DNA of 64,000 nucleotides from Paraburkholderia azotifigens (GCF_007995085.1 NZ_VOQS01000005.1:558001-622000); one strand, 5' to 3'; positions 1 to 9,163 are shown, numbered from the stretch's first letter. The notes: generated by a model not told the origin, from the letters alone. Translations and numbers: made by a program.

Positions 1-1305
1 GCGACGATCAAGGCGCCCGACATGCCTCCGCTCGACGGCTACACGTTCGAGGGCTATCGCAATGCGGACGGCTCGGTCGGCACGCGCAACATCCTCGCGA
101 TCACGACCACCGTGCAATGCGTGGCCGACGTGGTTCAGCATGCGGTGACGCGCATCAAGGCCGAGCTGCTGCCGAAGTATCCGAACGTGGATGACGTCGT
201 GAGTCTCGGGCACACTTACGGATGCGGCGTCGCGATCGACGCGCCCGACGCGATGGTGCCTATCCGCACGGTGCGCAACATCAGCCTGAATCCGAACTTC
301 GGCGGCGAGGTGATGATGGTGAGCCTCGGCTGCGAGAAGCTGCAGCCCGAGCGCCTGATGCCGCCCGGCACGATCCCGATCGCGACGGCATCCAGCACGG
401 AAGACGTTGCCGATATCGGCGATCTCTCGGCGAAGACGGGCAACGGCGAGGTCGTGACCTTGCAGGACGAGTCCCACGTCGGCTTCCAGGCGATGATCGA
501 ATCGATCATGAAGATGGCCGAAGGGCATCTGAAGCGGCTCGACACGCGGCGCCGCGAAACCTGTCCGGCATCGGATCTCGTGATCGGCGTGCAATGCGGC
601 GGCAGCGACGCGTTCTCCGGACTCACGGCGAATCCGGCCGTCGGTTTTGCCACGGATCTGCTGGTTCGCGCAGGCGCGACGGTGATGTTCTCCGAAGTGA
701 CGGAAGTGCGCGACGGCGTCGGCCAGCTCACGGCGCGCGCGGCCAATGCGGATGTCGCGGCCGCCATCATCCGCGAAATGCAGTGGTACGACAGCTACCT
801 CAAGCGCGGCGGTGCGGATCGCAGCGCCAACACGACGCCTGGCAACAAGAAAGGCGGCCTGTCGAATATCGTCGAAAAGGCCATGGGCTCGATCATCAAG
901 TCGGGCAATTCGCAGATTTCCGGCGTGCTCTCGCCGGGCGAGAAAGCCACGCAAAAAGGCTTGATTTACGCGGCCACGCCTGCGAGCGATTTCATCTGCG
1001 GCACGCTGCAAGTGGCGGCCGGCATCAACCTGCACGTGTTCACGACGGGCCGCGGCACGCCGTATAGCCTCGCGGAGGTGCCCGTCATCAAGCTGGCGAC
1101 GCGCACGGACCTCGCGCGCCGCTGGTTCGACCTGATCGACGTCAACGCGGGGACGATCGCAACAGGCGACGCCACCATCGAAGACGTGGGCTGGGAATTG
1201 TTCCATCTGATGCTCGAGGTCGCGAGCGGACGCAAGAAGACCTGCGCCGAAGCGCTCAAGCTGCACAACGCGCTCGTGCTGTTCAATCCGGCGCCCGTGA
1301 CCTGA
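1..1305 (+). CDS. garD: Galactarate dehydratase, 5'-truncated by window edge
   Basis: Dehydrates galactarate to 5-dehydro-4-deoxy-D-glucarate in the cytoplasm, the first step of galactarate catabolism. The frame is open to base 1 (ATIKAPD precedes the first Met at base 22). GarD is about 520 residues with an N-terminal SAF domain, so roughly the last 430 residues are present and the SAF domain lies upstream. Diagnostic stretches are [13 protein letters not shown] near the start, [52 protein letters not shown] and the C-terminal end FNPAPVT, all as in E. coli GarD. It is followed after 63 bp by an exported lactonase-type protein on the same strand, so the two may be co-transcribed. Identification as UxaA/GarD family is certain. 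Galactarate rather than altronate is favoured by the GarD-type C-terminus. Confidence 0.93.
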   Translation, partial: ATIKAPDMPPLDGYTFEGYRNADGSVGTRNILAITTTVQCVADVVQHAVTRIKAELLPKYPNVDDVVSLGHTYGCGVAIDAPDAMVPIRTVRNISLNPNFGGEVMMVSLGCEKLQPERLMPPGTIPIATASSTEDVADIGDLSAKTGNGEVVTLQDESHVGFQAMIESIMKMAEGHLKRLDTRRRETCPASDLVIGVQCGGSDAFSGLTANPAVGFATDLLVRAGATVMFSEVTEVRDGVGQLTARAANADVAAAIIREMQWYDSYLKRGGADRSANTTPGNKKGGLSNIVEKAMGSIIKSGNSQISGVLSPGEKATQKGLIYAATPASDFICGTLQVAAGINLHVFTTGRGTPYSLAEVPVIKLATRTDLARRWFDLIDVNAGTIATGDATIEDVGWELFHLMLEVASGRKKTCAEALKLHNALVLFNPAPVT

Positions 1306-1368
1306 GCGAACGCGCCGCGTTTCGACGATCCGAAGCATGCTTTAAAACAACAAACGGAGACCACAACA

Positions 1369-2481
1369 ATGACAGGCAAAGCAAAGTTCACGAAGCATGC
1401 TCTTCGGATTGTCGCGGCAGCCGTGTTCAGCGCGACGGCATCGCTCGCGGCGCATGCGTCGACTTATGTGTATGTGTCGAACGCCGACAGCAAGGATATT
1501 TCCGTGCTGGCGCTCGATCAGGCGAATGGCAAGCTGACGTCTGTCGAAACCGTGCCTGTCGATGGCACCGTCATGCCGATGGCGCTGTCGCCGGATCAGC
1601 ATCGTCTGTATGCGGGCTTGCGATCCACGCCGTATCGCGTGGTGAGTTTCGCGATCAATCCGCTCGACGGCCGGCTGATCGAACTGGGCCGGGCGCCGCT
1701 CGCCGACAGCATGGCCTATGTGTCGACGGACGCGACAGGGCGCTATCTGTTTTCGGCTTCGTACGGCGGGAACATGCTCGCGGTCAACGCGATCGGCGCC
1801 GATGGCGTCGCGAAGGACGTGCAGCAGACCATCAAGACGGGTCCGATGGCGCACGCGATCCGCACTTCCGCCGACAACCGTTATGCGTTCGCGTCGGTGC
1901 TCGGTTCGGACGCGTGGCTGCGCCTGAAATTCGATACTTCGACGGGGCATCTGACGGAAGACCGCGATCCTGCGTACAAGCTGCCGGAAAAATCGGGGCC
2001 GCGTCACTTCGTGTTTTCGCGCGATCAACGGTTCGTGTATCTGATCGACGAGCTCGACGGCAAGCTGCATGTGCTGTCGTTCGATCGCGCGTCGGATACG
2101 GTCACGCCGATCCAGACCGTGTCGATTCTTCCGCCTGCGTTTTCGGGCGACAAGCCGTGGGGCGCCGATGTCCACCTGACGCCGGACGGGCGCTTTCTGT
2201 ATGCATCGGAGCGCACGTCGAGCACGTTGGCGGCCTACAAGGTCGACGCCGCGACGGGCAAGCTGACGCGTTTCGGCACCTATCCGACGGAAAAGCAGCC
2301 GCGCGGATTCAACATCGATCCGACGGGACAATACCTGCTCGCCGTGGGCCAGTTGTCTCCCACGTTGAGCGTGTATCGCATCGACGCGAGTACGGGCGCA
2401 CTCGGCGAGATCGGCAAGTACCCGGTGGGCAAGGGTGCGAACTGGGTCGAAGTCGTGGGTTTCGACGGATCGAATCGGTAA
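1369..2481 (+). CDS. Exported lactonase-family beta-propeller protein
   Basis: 370 residues. The N-terminus has a basic start (MTGKAKFTKH), a hydrophobic core and a probable cleavage after AAHA (about residue 27), so the mature protein is periplasmic. The remainder repeats blades of the type YVSNADSKDISVLALDQANGKL, typical of the 6-phosphogluconolactonase/YbhE seven-bladed propeller family (Pfam Lactonase). Repeated motifs include LSPDQHRLYAG, TPDGRFLYASERTSSTLAAY and NIDPTGQYLLAVGQ. A good ribosome site (cggaga) precedes the ATG. Its place downstream of garD suggests it opens a sugar-acid lactone in the periplasm. That role is inference: many family members are annotated only by fold, and the signal peptide argues against the cytoplasmic pentose-phosphate enzyme. 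Confidence 0.85.
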   Translation: MTGKAKFTKHALRIVAAAVFSATASLAAHASTYVYVSNADSKDISVLALDQANGKLTSVETVPVDGTVMPMALSPDQHRLYAGLRSTPYRVVSFAINPLDGRLIELGRAPLADSMAYVSTDATGRYLFSASYGGNMLAVNAIGADGVAKDVQQTIKTGPMAHAIRTSADNRYAFASVLGSDAWLRLKFDTSTGHLTEDRDPAYKLPEKSGPRHFVFSRDQRFVYLIDELDGKLHVLSFDRASDTVTPIQTVSILPPAFSGDKPWGADVHLTPDGRFLYASERTSSTLAAYKVDAATGKLTRFGTYPTEKQPRGFNIDPTGQYLLAVGQLSPTLSVYRIDASTGALGEIGKYPVGKGANWVEVVGFDGSNR

Positions 2482-2619
2482 TTCCGCGCTCGTTGCGATG
2501 TCGCGAGCAGCCTCGCGAGACCGCTAAAGTTTTCCGGACCGGTGCCGAAGAAGTTGTGGTCGTCCACAATAAGGCGCAACGCATCGCGTTGTCTCATTCT
2601 TCTACGGCGCTGATCCAGA

Positions 2620-2820
2620 ATGAACACGAAGAACTGTCGTCAAACGGCTGTCGAAGAGCATCTGGTTGAACACGTCCTCGAAGGTCGCTTGAGAACCTAC
2701 AGCGTCTCGCACGATCGTTCGGAGCAGATCAGGGAAACTGCCGGTGTTGTGCTGGCGGCCGTGTTCACGTTGATCGCAGGGGCAGGGACGATACTCCAGT
2801 TCGTCGCATACTTCCGTTGA
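2620..2820 (+). CDS. Possible small membrane-anchored protein
   Basis: A 66-codon open frame between the lactonase gene and the GlxA-type regulator. The N-terminal 40 residues are polar and the C-terminus is hydrophobic (GVVLAAVFTLIAGAGTILQFVAYF), which would be a single membrane segment. No convincing ribosome site precedes the ATG and no family is recognised. It is listed because the 430-bp gap otherwise holds nothing and the hydrophobic tail is unlike random high-GC translation. It may still be spurious. Confidence 0.3.
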   Translation: MNTKNCRQTAVEEHLVEHVLEGRLRTYSVSHDRSEQIRETAGVVLAAVFTLIAGAGTILQFVAYFR

Positions 2821-2911
2821 TGGCTCGTGCAGTCTCTGCTGAGACACCCTGCTATCGAATGAAGTAACGCTATGATGCCGGTTTCCACTATCGCCCCCGA
2901 TACGGCCGGCC

Positions 2912-3925
2912 ATGTCGTCATCATCTGAGCAACATCCCCAGAGCCGTATCGATGCGGGCGTGCACGATCTGCGCGTCACGCGCTACGGCTTCCTGTTGCT
3001 GGACAACTTTTCGCTGATCGCACTGGGCACGGCAGTGGACCCATTGCGTATCGCGAACATGCTCGTCGAACGCAAGGTCTACGACTATCAGCTGATCGGA
3101 ACGGGCGACGAGTACGTGTGTTCGAGCGACGGCATCCGTGTCATGCCCGACACGTCGATGGCCGACGCGGGGAAATTCGATGCCGTGTTCGTGGTCGGTC
3201 CGAATCCGATACCGCGCAAAGGGATCGGCGCGGTGCTCGACTGGCTGCGCTATCAGGCGCGCAGCGGAACGGCGCTCGGCGGACTCGACACGGGCAGCTA
3301 TTTTCTCGCGCGAGCGGGGCTTCTGAACGGCTATCGGTGCACGATTCACTGGGAAGACCAGGACGTGCTGCTGGAACAGTTTCCGAAGCTGACCGTCTCC
3401 AACCGCCTGTATGAGGTCGATCGCGACCGCTATACGTGCAGCGGCGGCGTCGCGCCACTCGATCTGATGGTGCATCTGCTCGGCATGCCGCCCGGCAGCC
3501 ATTCGCTGGCGGCGCGCGTGCTCGAACTGCTGGTGGCCGAGCGGCGCAGTCACGAGCAGCGTCAGGTGACGTCGCTGCGGCAGTACATCGGCGCCGAGCA
3601 CACGAAACTCGACGAAGCCCTGCAGGTGATGGAAAGCAACGTCGAGGAAACGCTTTCAGTCGCGGAGATTGCGGCGTTTCTCGACGTCTCGCAACGGCAG
3701 CTCGAGCGCTGGTTCAGCGAACGGCTCGGCAAGACGCCCGCGCAGGCGTACCTGGAAATCCGTCTGCTGCGTGCACGGCAGCTCCTCTACAGAACGGCCA
3801 AACCGCTCGAAGAGGTCTGCGCGCGCACCGGCTTCACGTCGCTGACGCACTTCTCGACCCGCTACAAGGCGCAGTTCCATATCTCTCCGATGGCCGATCG
3901 CAGACGCTATCAAAAGGCGCTCTGA
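2912..3925 (+). CDS. GlxA-family transcriptional regulator (DJ-1/PfpI + AraC HTH)
   Basis: 337 residues. Residues about 20-205 form a DJ-1/PfpI-like amidotransferase domain used as a ligand sensor. Residues about 240-335 form an AraC-type double helix-turn-helix (TLSVAEIAAFLDVSQRQLERWFSE, then EEVCARTGFTSLTHFSTRYKAQF). At the nucleophile elbow the usual GxCTG reads GLDTGS, so the cysteine is missing and the domain cannot be catalytic. This architecture is shared with GbdR, SouR and CdhR, regulators of betaine, sarcosine and carnitine catabolism. The gene lies 162 bp upstream of creatinase on the same strand, making it the first candidate activator for the creatine operon and for the shared element at 3975-4046. 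No strong ribosome site is visible before the ATG. Confidence 0.9.
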   Translation: MSSSSEQHPQSRIDAGVHDLRVTRYGFLLLDNFSLIALGTAVDPLRIANMLVERKVYDYQLIGTGDEYVCSSDGIRVMPDTSMADAGKFDAVFVVGPNPIPRKGIGAVLDWLRYQARSGTALGGLDTGSYFLARAGLLNGYRCTIHWEDQDVLLEQFPKLTVSNRLYEVDRDRYTCSGGVAPLDLMVHLLGMPPGSHSLAARVLELLVAERRSHEQRQVTSLRQYIGAEHTKLDEALQVMESNVEETLSVAEIAAFLDVSQRQLERWFSERLGKTPAQAYLEIRLLRARQLLYRTAKPLEEVCARTGFTSLTHFSTRYKAQFHISPMADRRRYQKAL

Positions 3926-3974
3926 ACATCCCTCAGCAAGCACTCATGCGCGCGTGCGCCACGGATTGTGGTTA

Positions 3975-4046
3975 ACCCTCGATGTCGAAAATAAAAACTC
4001 CTGTGTCGCATCGGGAAATATTCGAAACGGGCAGAACCCTAACATG
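3975..4046 (+). promoter_or_regulatory. Composite AraC-type operator/promoter of the creatinase operon
   Basis: Block 1, ACCCTCGATGTCGAAAA (3975-3991), block 2, GGAAATATTC (4014-4023), and block 3, CTAACATG (4039-4046), recur upstream of the MFS gene at 9092-9163 with exactly the same offsets (39 and 25 bp). Within it CGATGTCGAA (3980) is followed 21 bp later by CTGTGTCGCA (4001), a two-turn direct repeat typical of AraC-family half-sites. TAACAT in block 3 would serve as the -10 with a poor -35, as expected for an activator-dependent promoter. The creatinase start codon follows block 2 by 64 bp. Confidence 0.7.
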
Positions 4047-4087
4047 AGGCTCACTTCAACAGGATTTTTCACCGAGGAGTCGAGCAC

Positions 4088-5299
4088 ATGAAACTGGAGA
4101 ACCTGATCCGGATCGAGAACGGCAAGAAAGTGAAGCACACCTTCTCCGATGCCGAATATGCGAACCGTCAAGGCAAACTGCGTGACCTGATGGCGCGCGA
4201 AAATATCGACGCCGTGCTGTTCACGTCGTATCACAACATCAACTACTACGCGGACTTTCTCTACTGCTCGTTTGGCCGCAAATACGGGCTCGTCGTGACA
4301 GACAGGAAAGTCGTGTCGATCTCGGCGAATATCGACGGCGGCCAGCCGTGGCGGCGCACGGTGGGCGACTACAACGTCGTCTATACCGACTGGCAGCGCG
4401 ACAATTTTTTCCGCGCCGTGCAGGGCGAAATCGAAAATCGCGGCCGCGTAGGCGTCGAGTTCGATCAGATCCCCGTCGAAGTGCTGGCTAAACTGAAAGC
4501 AGCGCTGCCTTCCGCGGAATTCGTCGACATCAGCGCGCAGACGATGCGCATGCGGATGATCAAGTCGGCGGAAGAAATCGAACTGATCAAGCATGGCGCG
4601 AACGTGTGCGACGTGGGCGGCGCGGCGCTCGCGGCAGCCGTGCACGAAGGCGTGCCCGAGCACGAAGTGGCGCTCGCGTCGACGCAGGCGATGGTGCGGG
4701 AAATCGCGCGGCGTTTTCCCGATTCGGAACTGATGGACACATGGACGTGGTTCCAGTCGGGCATCAACACCGACGGCGCGCACAACCCGGTGACGACGCG
4801 CAAGGTGCAAAAGGGCGACATCCTGAGCCTGAACTGCTTTTCTATGATCGCCGGCTACTACACGGCGCTCGAACGCACGATGTTCTTCGATCATTGCCCG
4901 GACGCGCATTTGCGGCTCTGGAAGATCAACGTCGAGGTGCATGAGGCAGGTCTCAAGCTGATCAAGCCGGGCGCGCGCTGCGGCGACATTGCGAACGAAC
5001 TGAACAAGATCTACGCCGAGTACGGCGTGCTCAAGTACCGCACGTTCGGCTACGGCCATTCGTTCGGCGTGCTGTCGCACTACTACGGCCGCGAAGCGGG
5101 CCTCGAACTGCGGGAAGACATCGACACCGTGCTGGAGCCGAACATGGTCGTGTCGATGGAGCCGATGATCATGCTGCCGGAAGGCCAGCCGGGCGCGGGC
5201 GGCTATCGCGAGCACGACATTCTCGTGATCGGCGAGAAGGGCGCGACGAACATCACCGGCTTCGCGTACGGGCCGGAGCACAACATCATCGCGGCCTGA
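4088..5299 (+). CDS. Creatinase (creatine amidinohydrolase)
   Basis: Hydrolyses creatine to sarcosine and urea (EC 3.5.3.3) in the cytoplasm. 403 residues, the same length as Pseudomonas putida creatinase, and collinear with it. Conserved stretches include FTSYHNINYYADFLYCSFGR, SISANIDGGQPWRRTVG and DTWTWFQSGINTDGAHNPVTT. The pita-bread fold (M24) His232 is present at exactly residue 232 (GAH). The metal-ligand set of true M24 peptidases is not kept, as expected for creatinase. The start is set by the ribosome site gaggag at 4075-4080. It heads an operon with glyA, creatininase and an NCS1 permease, all on the same strand, and is preceded by the shared operator at 3975-4046. Confidence 0.95.
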   Translation: MKLENLIRIENGKKVKHTFSDAEYANRQGKLRDLMARENIDAVLFTSYHNINYYADFLYCSFGRKYGLVVTDRKVVSISANIDGGQPWRRTVGDYNVVYTDWQRDNFFRAVQGEIENRGRVGVEFDQIPVEVLAKLKAALPSAEFVDISAQTMRMRMIKSAEEIELIKHGANVCDVGGAALAAAVHEGVPEHEVALASTQAMVREIARRFPDSELMDTWTWFQSGINTDGAHNPVTTRKVQKGDILSLNCFSMIAGYYTALERTMFFDHCPDAHLRLWKINVEVHEAGLKLIKPGARCGDIANELNKIYAEYGVLKYRTFGYGHSFGVLSHYYGREAGLELREDIDTVLEPNMVVSMEPMIMLPEGQPGAGGYREHDILVIGEKGATNITGFAYGPEHNIIAA

Positions 5300-5317
5300 C
5301 GGCCATTTGCACGAAGC

Positions 5318-5337
5318 CCTGCGGCGAAGGCCGCAGG
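5318..5337 (+). other. Intercistronic hairpin, creatinase-glyA
   Basis: Perfect 8-bp stem CCTGCGGC/GCCGCAGG around the loop GAAG, located between the creatinase stop and the glyA ribosome site. There is no T tract, so it is more likely an mRNA-processing or stability element than a terminator. The downstream genes are expected to remain in the operon. Confidence 0.4.
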
Positions 5338-5365
5338 CGACCCACTGTGGCAGGAGGCGTGGTAC

Positions 5366-6625
5366 ATGTTTTCGAAAGAACAGACGATCGCGGGCTTCGA
5401 TCCCGAACTGTCGGACGCGATGCTGCGCGAGCGCCAACGGCAGGAAGATCACATCGAGCTGATCGCGTCGGAAAACTATGCGAGCCCGCGCGTGCTGGAG
5501 GCGCAGGGTTCGGTGCTGACCAACAAGTACGCGGAAGGGTATCCCGGCAAGCGTTATTACGGCGGATGCGAACACGTGGATGTGGTCGAGTCGCTGGCTG
5601 TCGAGCGTGCCAGACGGCTGTTCGGCGCCGCGTATGCGAATGTCCAGCCGCATAGCGGATCGCAGGCGAACGCGGCCGTTTATCTGGCGCTGCTGACGCC
5701 CGGCGACACCATCCTCGGCATGAGCCTCGCGCACGGCGGACATCTGACGCACGGCGCGAAAGTCTCGTTTTCGGGTAAGGTGTTCAACGCGATCCAGTAC
5801 GGCGTCGACGCGGCGACAGGACTGATCGACTATGACGAGGTGGAACGCCTCGCGCTCGAACATCGGCCGAAGATGATCGTCGCGGGCTTTTCCGCGTATT
5901 CGCGCGTGCTCGACTTCGCGCGCTTTCGCGAGATCGCCGATCGCATCGACGCGCTTCTCTTCGTCGATATGGCGCACGTGGCGGGCCTGGTTGCCGCGGG
6001 CCTTTATCCGAACCCCGTGCCGTTCGCGGACGTCGTGACGACGACCACGCACAAGACACTGCGCGGTCCGCGCGGCGGCCTGATCCTCGCGCGCGCGAAC
6101 GAAGCGCTCGAGAAAAAACTCAACGCGATGGTCTTCCCCGGCACGCAAGGCGGTCCGCTGATGCATGTGATCGCGGCGAAGGCGGTGGCGTTCAAGGAAG
6201 CGCTCGGCGCGGAATTCGCCGCGTACCAGAAGCAGACCCTGGACAACGCGCGCGCGATGGTGGCGGTATTCATCGAGCGCGGGTACAAGGTGGTGTCGGG
6301 CGGCACGGACGATCACCTGTTCCTGGTGGATCTCATCGACAAGGGCATCACGGGCAAGGACGCGGACGCGGCGCTTGGCCGGACGCACATTACGGTCAAC
6401 AAGAACGCGGTGCCGAACGACCCGCAGTCGCCGTTCGTGACGAGCGGCATTCGCATCGGCACGCCCGCCATCACGACGCGCGGATTCGGCGAGACGGAAG
6501 CGAGGCTCACGGCATCGCTCGTCTGCGATGTGCTCGACCGTATCGGCGACGCGCAGACGGAGGCTCGCGTGCGCGAACAGGTCGCGCAACTGTGCGCGCG
6601 CCTGCCGGTTTATCGCGGCCTTTGA
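5366..6625 (+). CDS. glyA: Serine hydroxymethyltransferase
   Basis: PLP enzyme interconverting serine and glycine with tetrahydrofolate. 419 residues, normal length. The PLP-binding lysine is K230 in [14 protein letters not shown]. Other landmarks are [10 protein letters not shown], the Tyr pair [19 protein letters not shown] and [12 protein letters not shown]. The start is chosen at the ATG 8 nt after ggcaggagg (5349-5356). Context: creatinase makes sarcosine, and sarcosine oxidase elsewhere would give glycine plus methylene-THF, which GlyA condenses to serine. This is therefore probably a catabolic paralogue dedicated to the island rather than the housekeeping copy (inference). Confidence 0.95.
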   Translation: MFSKEQTIAGFDPELSDAMLRERQRQEDHIELIASENYASPRVLEAQGSVLTNKYAEGYPGKRYYGGCEHVDVVESLAVERARRLFGAAYANVQPHSGSQANAAVYLALLTPGDTILGMSLAHGGHLTHGAKVSFSGKVFNAIQYGVDAATGLIDYDEVERLALEHRPKMIVAGFSAYSRVLDFARFREIADRIDALLFVDMAHVAGLVAAGLYPNPVPFADVVTTTTHKTLRGPRGGLILARANEALEKKLNAMVFPGTQGGPLMHVIAAKAVAFKEALGAEFAAYQKQTLDNARAMVAVFIERGYKVVSGGTDDHLFLVDLIDKGITGKDADAALGRTHITVNKNAVPNDPQSPFVTSGIRIGTPAITTRGFGETEARLTASLVCDVLDRIGDAQTEARVREQVAQLCARLPVYRGL

Positions 6626-6696
6626 CGAGCGCCCGCGCCGGACATCGACATGCAGCACAACGAGACACGTATCGAGGTAATGAGGAGGCAACAGCC

Positions 6697-7491
6697 ATGA
6701 AGCAAAGTGTGGTGATAGGAGAACTGGCGGCGCCCGAGTACGCGCGCCGCATTGGCGGAGGCTGGCCCGTGCTGATTCCGCTCGGTGCGCTGGAGCAGCA
6801 CGGGCCGCATATGTCGATGAACCCCGATGTGCTGCTGCCGACGGCCATCGGCGTCGCGGTTGCGCAGAACATCGACGCGCTGGTCGCGCCCGCGATCGCA
6901 TACGGATACAAGTCGCAGCAAAAGAGCGGCGGCGGCAATCATCTGTGCGGCACGACGAGTCTCGACGGTCATACCTTGTCGTCGACCGTGAAGGACATCC
7001 TCAAGGAATTCGCGCGTCACGGTGCGCGCAAGATCTGCCTGATCAACGGCCACTTCGAGAACTCGATGTTCGCCGTCGAGGGCATCGATCTCGCGCTGCG
7101 CGAGCTGAAATGGGAAGGCATTCATGACTTGCAGGTTGTGATGCTGTCGTATTGGGACTTCGTCACCGAGCAGACGATCGCGCGCATTTATCCCGACGGA
7201 TTTCCGGGCTGGGCCGTCGAGCATGGCGGCGTGCTCGAGACCTCGCTGATGCTGCATCTGCATCCGCATCTGGTCGACATGTCGCAAGTGCCGACGCATG
7301 CTGCCGCGACATTCCCGCCCTACGACGTATTCCCGCCAATTCCCGAGTGGACGCCCGCATCGGGATGTCTGTCGTCGGCCGCGCATGCCTCCGCGGAGAA
7401 AGGGAAATTGCTGTTCGACGTCTGCGTCGAGGGTATGTCGCAGGCACTGGGCGAAGCCTGGCAAGCGCGTGCGAAAGCATCGCGGACCTGA
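6697..7491 (+). CDS. Creatininase (creatinine amidohydrolase)
   Basis: Zn/Mn enzyme interconverting creatinine and creatine (EC 3.5.2.10). 264 residues against about 260 in P. putida CrnA, and collinear with it. Metal ligands correspond to E33 and H35 (GALEQHGPHM), D44 (NPDVLLPTA), H119 and E121 (NGHFENS). GYKSQQKSGGGNH and EHGGVFET-like EHGGVLET are diagnostic of true creatininases within the wider creatininase/FAPy-deformylase family. The ATG at 6697 is preceded by gaggagg at 6682-6688. The frame stays open upstream to 6592, inside the end of glyA, but that extension has no homology. Creatininase feeds creatinase two genes upstream, giving a complete creatinine to creatine to sarcosine route. 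Confidence 0.94.
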   Translation: MKQSVVIGELAAPEYARRIGGGWPVLIPLGALEQHGPHMSMNPDVLLPTAIGVAVAQNIDALVAPAIAYGYKSQQKSGGGNHLCGTTSLDGHTLSSTVKDILKEFARHGARKICLINGHFENSMFAVEGIDLALRELKWEGIHDLQVVMLSYWDFVTEQTIARIYPDGFPGWAVEHGGVLETSLMLHLHPHLVDMSQVPTHAAATFPPYDVFPPIPEWTPASGCLSSAAHASAEKGKLLFDVCVEGMSQALGEAWQARAKASRT

Positions 7492-7507
7492 CAACGGGGA
7501 GAGAGCG

Positions 7508-8983
7508 ATGAGCGCGCATCAGAGCAGTCATCTGCATCATGAAGTGGACGCCGACAAGGCGTGGAGCATCGAGCAGCACGCGATCGACCCGATCCCTCGC
7601 GAAGACCGGCATGGCACGCCCGCCGAACTCTTCAAGATGTGGATAGGCGCAAACACGAACTACGTGGTGGTGGTCACTGGCGCACTGGCGCTGTCTCAAG
7701 GGCTGTCGCTGTGGCAGGCGTTGCTCGCGATTCTGGTAGGCAATGCGTTCGGCTGCTTCGTGCTTGGACTCACGACCATCATGGGGCCGAAAACGGGTAC
7801 GTCGGGGATCATGACGTCGCGAAGCTCGTTCGGGCAACTCGGCTCGTTCCTGCCGAAAGCCGTCAGCCTGATATCGGCGTTGAGCTGGTTCTCGATCAAC
7901 TCCGTCGTCGCCACCCAGGCGCTCGAAACGCTGCTGAAAATGGGCGGTTTTCATAGTCACGCAGTGGTGTGGGTGTCGCTCGCGATCATCCTGGCCGCGG
8001 AGATCGTGCTCGCGATCTTCGGTCACGCGACCATCATCGCCGCCGAAAAATGGATCGCGGTGATACTCGCGGTGCTGTTCGCCGGACTTGCCGCGTTCGT
8101 CCTGCCGCACACGAGCCTTGCGATCGCATCGCAGGTCAACCATGGCGGCGGCTCGTTCAGCACGTGGCTGATCGCGATGGGGATCGTGTTTTCGTACCCG
8201 ATCGGATGGGCCAATTTCGCCTCCGACTACAGCCGCTATTTCCCCGCGGAAACGAGCTGGAAAAAGATCGTGCTGGCGGCAGGCGGCGGACAGTTCGTCG
8301 CGCTGATGTTCTGCGAAGTGATCGGCGTGCTGTTTGCAACGGCGCTCGGCGGCTCGCTCGGCGAAGATCCCGTGAGTCAGCTCGGCCGCTTTCTGCCGAC
8401 GTGGTTCATCGTGCCCTTGCTGTTCGCGATCATTCTGGGCGGCATTGCGGCGAACGTGCCCAACGGCTACACGGCGGGTCTCGGTCTGCTCGCGCTGCGC
8501 ATCCCGATCAACCGCGTGACGTCGCTGGCGATCATCGCGCTGTTCACGTTGTCGTTCCGTGTGGTCACCGTGTTCTATGGCCAGTTCTTCGACATGTATC
8601 AGGTCTTTCTCAACTACATGGTCTTCTGGACTGCGCCCTGGGCCGCGATCGTGGTGGTCGACTACTTCATGCGCCGCGGGCACTATCGCGCCGAAGAATG
8701 GATGAAGTGGGGCGGCGGCGCGTACTGGTACACGAACGGGATTTTCTGGCCGGGCATCGTCGCGTGGATGTTGGGCATCGTTGCGTCGATCGTGTTCTCG
8801 AACTCGCCGACCTACGTGAGCCCGCTGATGCGTGACTATCTCGGCTGGGGCGATCTGAGTTTCGAGTTCTCGCTGCTGACGGGAGGCGTTGCGTACTTCC
8901 TGCTGGCGCGCAGACACCCGCTGTTTCTCACGACATCGGCTAACGATCGCCTGCGCGGCGACGTTCATTCCACGTCGATCTGA
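7508..8983 (+). CDS. NCS1-family permease, probable creatinine/creatine transporter
   Basis: 491 residues with about 12 hydrophobic membrane segments, of the nucleobase:cation symporter-1 (CodB-like) family. Typical stretches are WIGANTNYVVVVTGALALSQG in TM1, SRSSFGQLGSFLPK, FSYPIGWANFASDYSRYFP and the late segment WTAPWAAIVVVDYFMRRGHY. The ATG at 7508 follows ggggagaga and is 16 bp after the creatininase stop, so the two are translated from one message. NCS1 members carry cytosine, allantoin, hydantoin and similar cyclic ureides. Creatinine is a cyclic guanidine of that shape, so it is the inferred substrate. It is the last gene of the operon, with a terminator 19 bp downstream. Confidence 0.88.
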   Translation: MSAHQSSHLHHEVDADKAWSIEQHAIDPIPREDRHGTPAELFKMWIGANTNYVVVVTGALALSQGLSLWQALLAILVGNAFGCFVLGLTTIMGPKTGTSGIMTSRSSFGQLGSFLPKAVSLISALSWFSINSVVATQALETLLKMGGFHSHAVVWVSLAIILAAEIVLAIFGHATIIAAEKWIAVILAVLFAGLAAFVLPHTSLAIASQVNHGGGSFSTWLIAMGIVFSYPIGWANFASDYSRYFPAETSWKKIVLAAGGGQFVALMFCEVIGVLFATALGGSLGEDPVSQLGRFLPTWFIVPLLFAIILGGIAANVPNGYTAGLGLLALRIPINRVTSLAIIALFTLSFRVVTVFYGQFFDMYQVFLNYMVFWTAPWAAIVVVDYFMRRGHYRAEEWMKWGGGAYWYTNGIFWPGIVAWMLGIVASIVFSNSPTYVSPLMRDYLGWGDLSFEFSLLTGGVAYFLLARRHPLFLTTSANDRLRGDVHSTSI

Positions 8984-9001
8984 TCCGTATTGTCCGAGGT
9001 T

Positions 9002-9055
9002 GCCCGCTATCTCCGCCGGCGTTGTTCAACGCCAGCGGAGATAGCGGGCTTTTTT
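9002..9055 (+). terminator. Strong rho-independent terminator of the creatinase operon
   Basis: A perfect 15-bp outer stem (9002-9016 with 9035-9049), one C/A mismatch, a 6-bp inner stem GGCGTT/AACGCC, the loop GTTC (9024-9027) and a run of six T (9050-9055). It separates the four-gene operon from the MFS gene, showing that the MFS gene has its own promoter. Confidence 0.93.
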
Positions 9056-9091
9056 GCGTTGACGCCCGTTTTCAGGGCTTCGCTGGCGTAT

Positions 9092-9163
9092 ACCCTCGAT
9101 GTCGAAAACAGCGAGCGCGATGACGAAAGAGGAAATATTCCGCGTTATCGGACTTCTACCATG
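9092..9163 (+). promoter_or_regulatory. Second copy of the composite AraC-type operator/promoter
   Basis: Same blocks as at 3975-4046: ACCCTCGATGTCGAAAA (9092-9108), GGAAATATTC (9131-9140) and CTACCATG (9156-9163), at the same 39- and 25-bp offsets. Here the half-site repeat is clearer: CGATGTCGAAAA at 9097 and CGATGACGAAAG at 9118, again 21 bp apart. The MFS start codon lies 66 bp after block 2, against 64 bp at creatinase. The N22 and N15 spacers between blocks are not conserved, so this is not a plain duplication of promoter DNA. Confidence 0.72.

Noticed and set aside
3944..6901. A 985-codon open frame on the minus strand across creatinase and glyA
   Set aside because: It is antisense to two unmistakable genes; its translation is Arg/His-rich nonsense typical of the reverse frame of high-GC genes.
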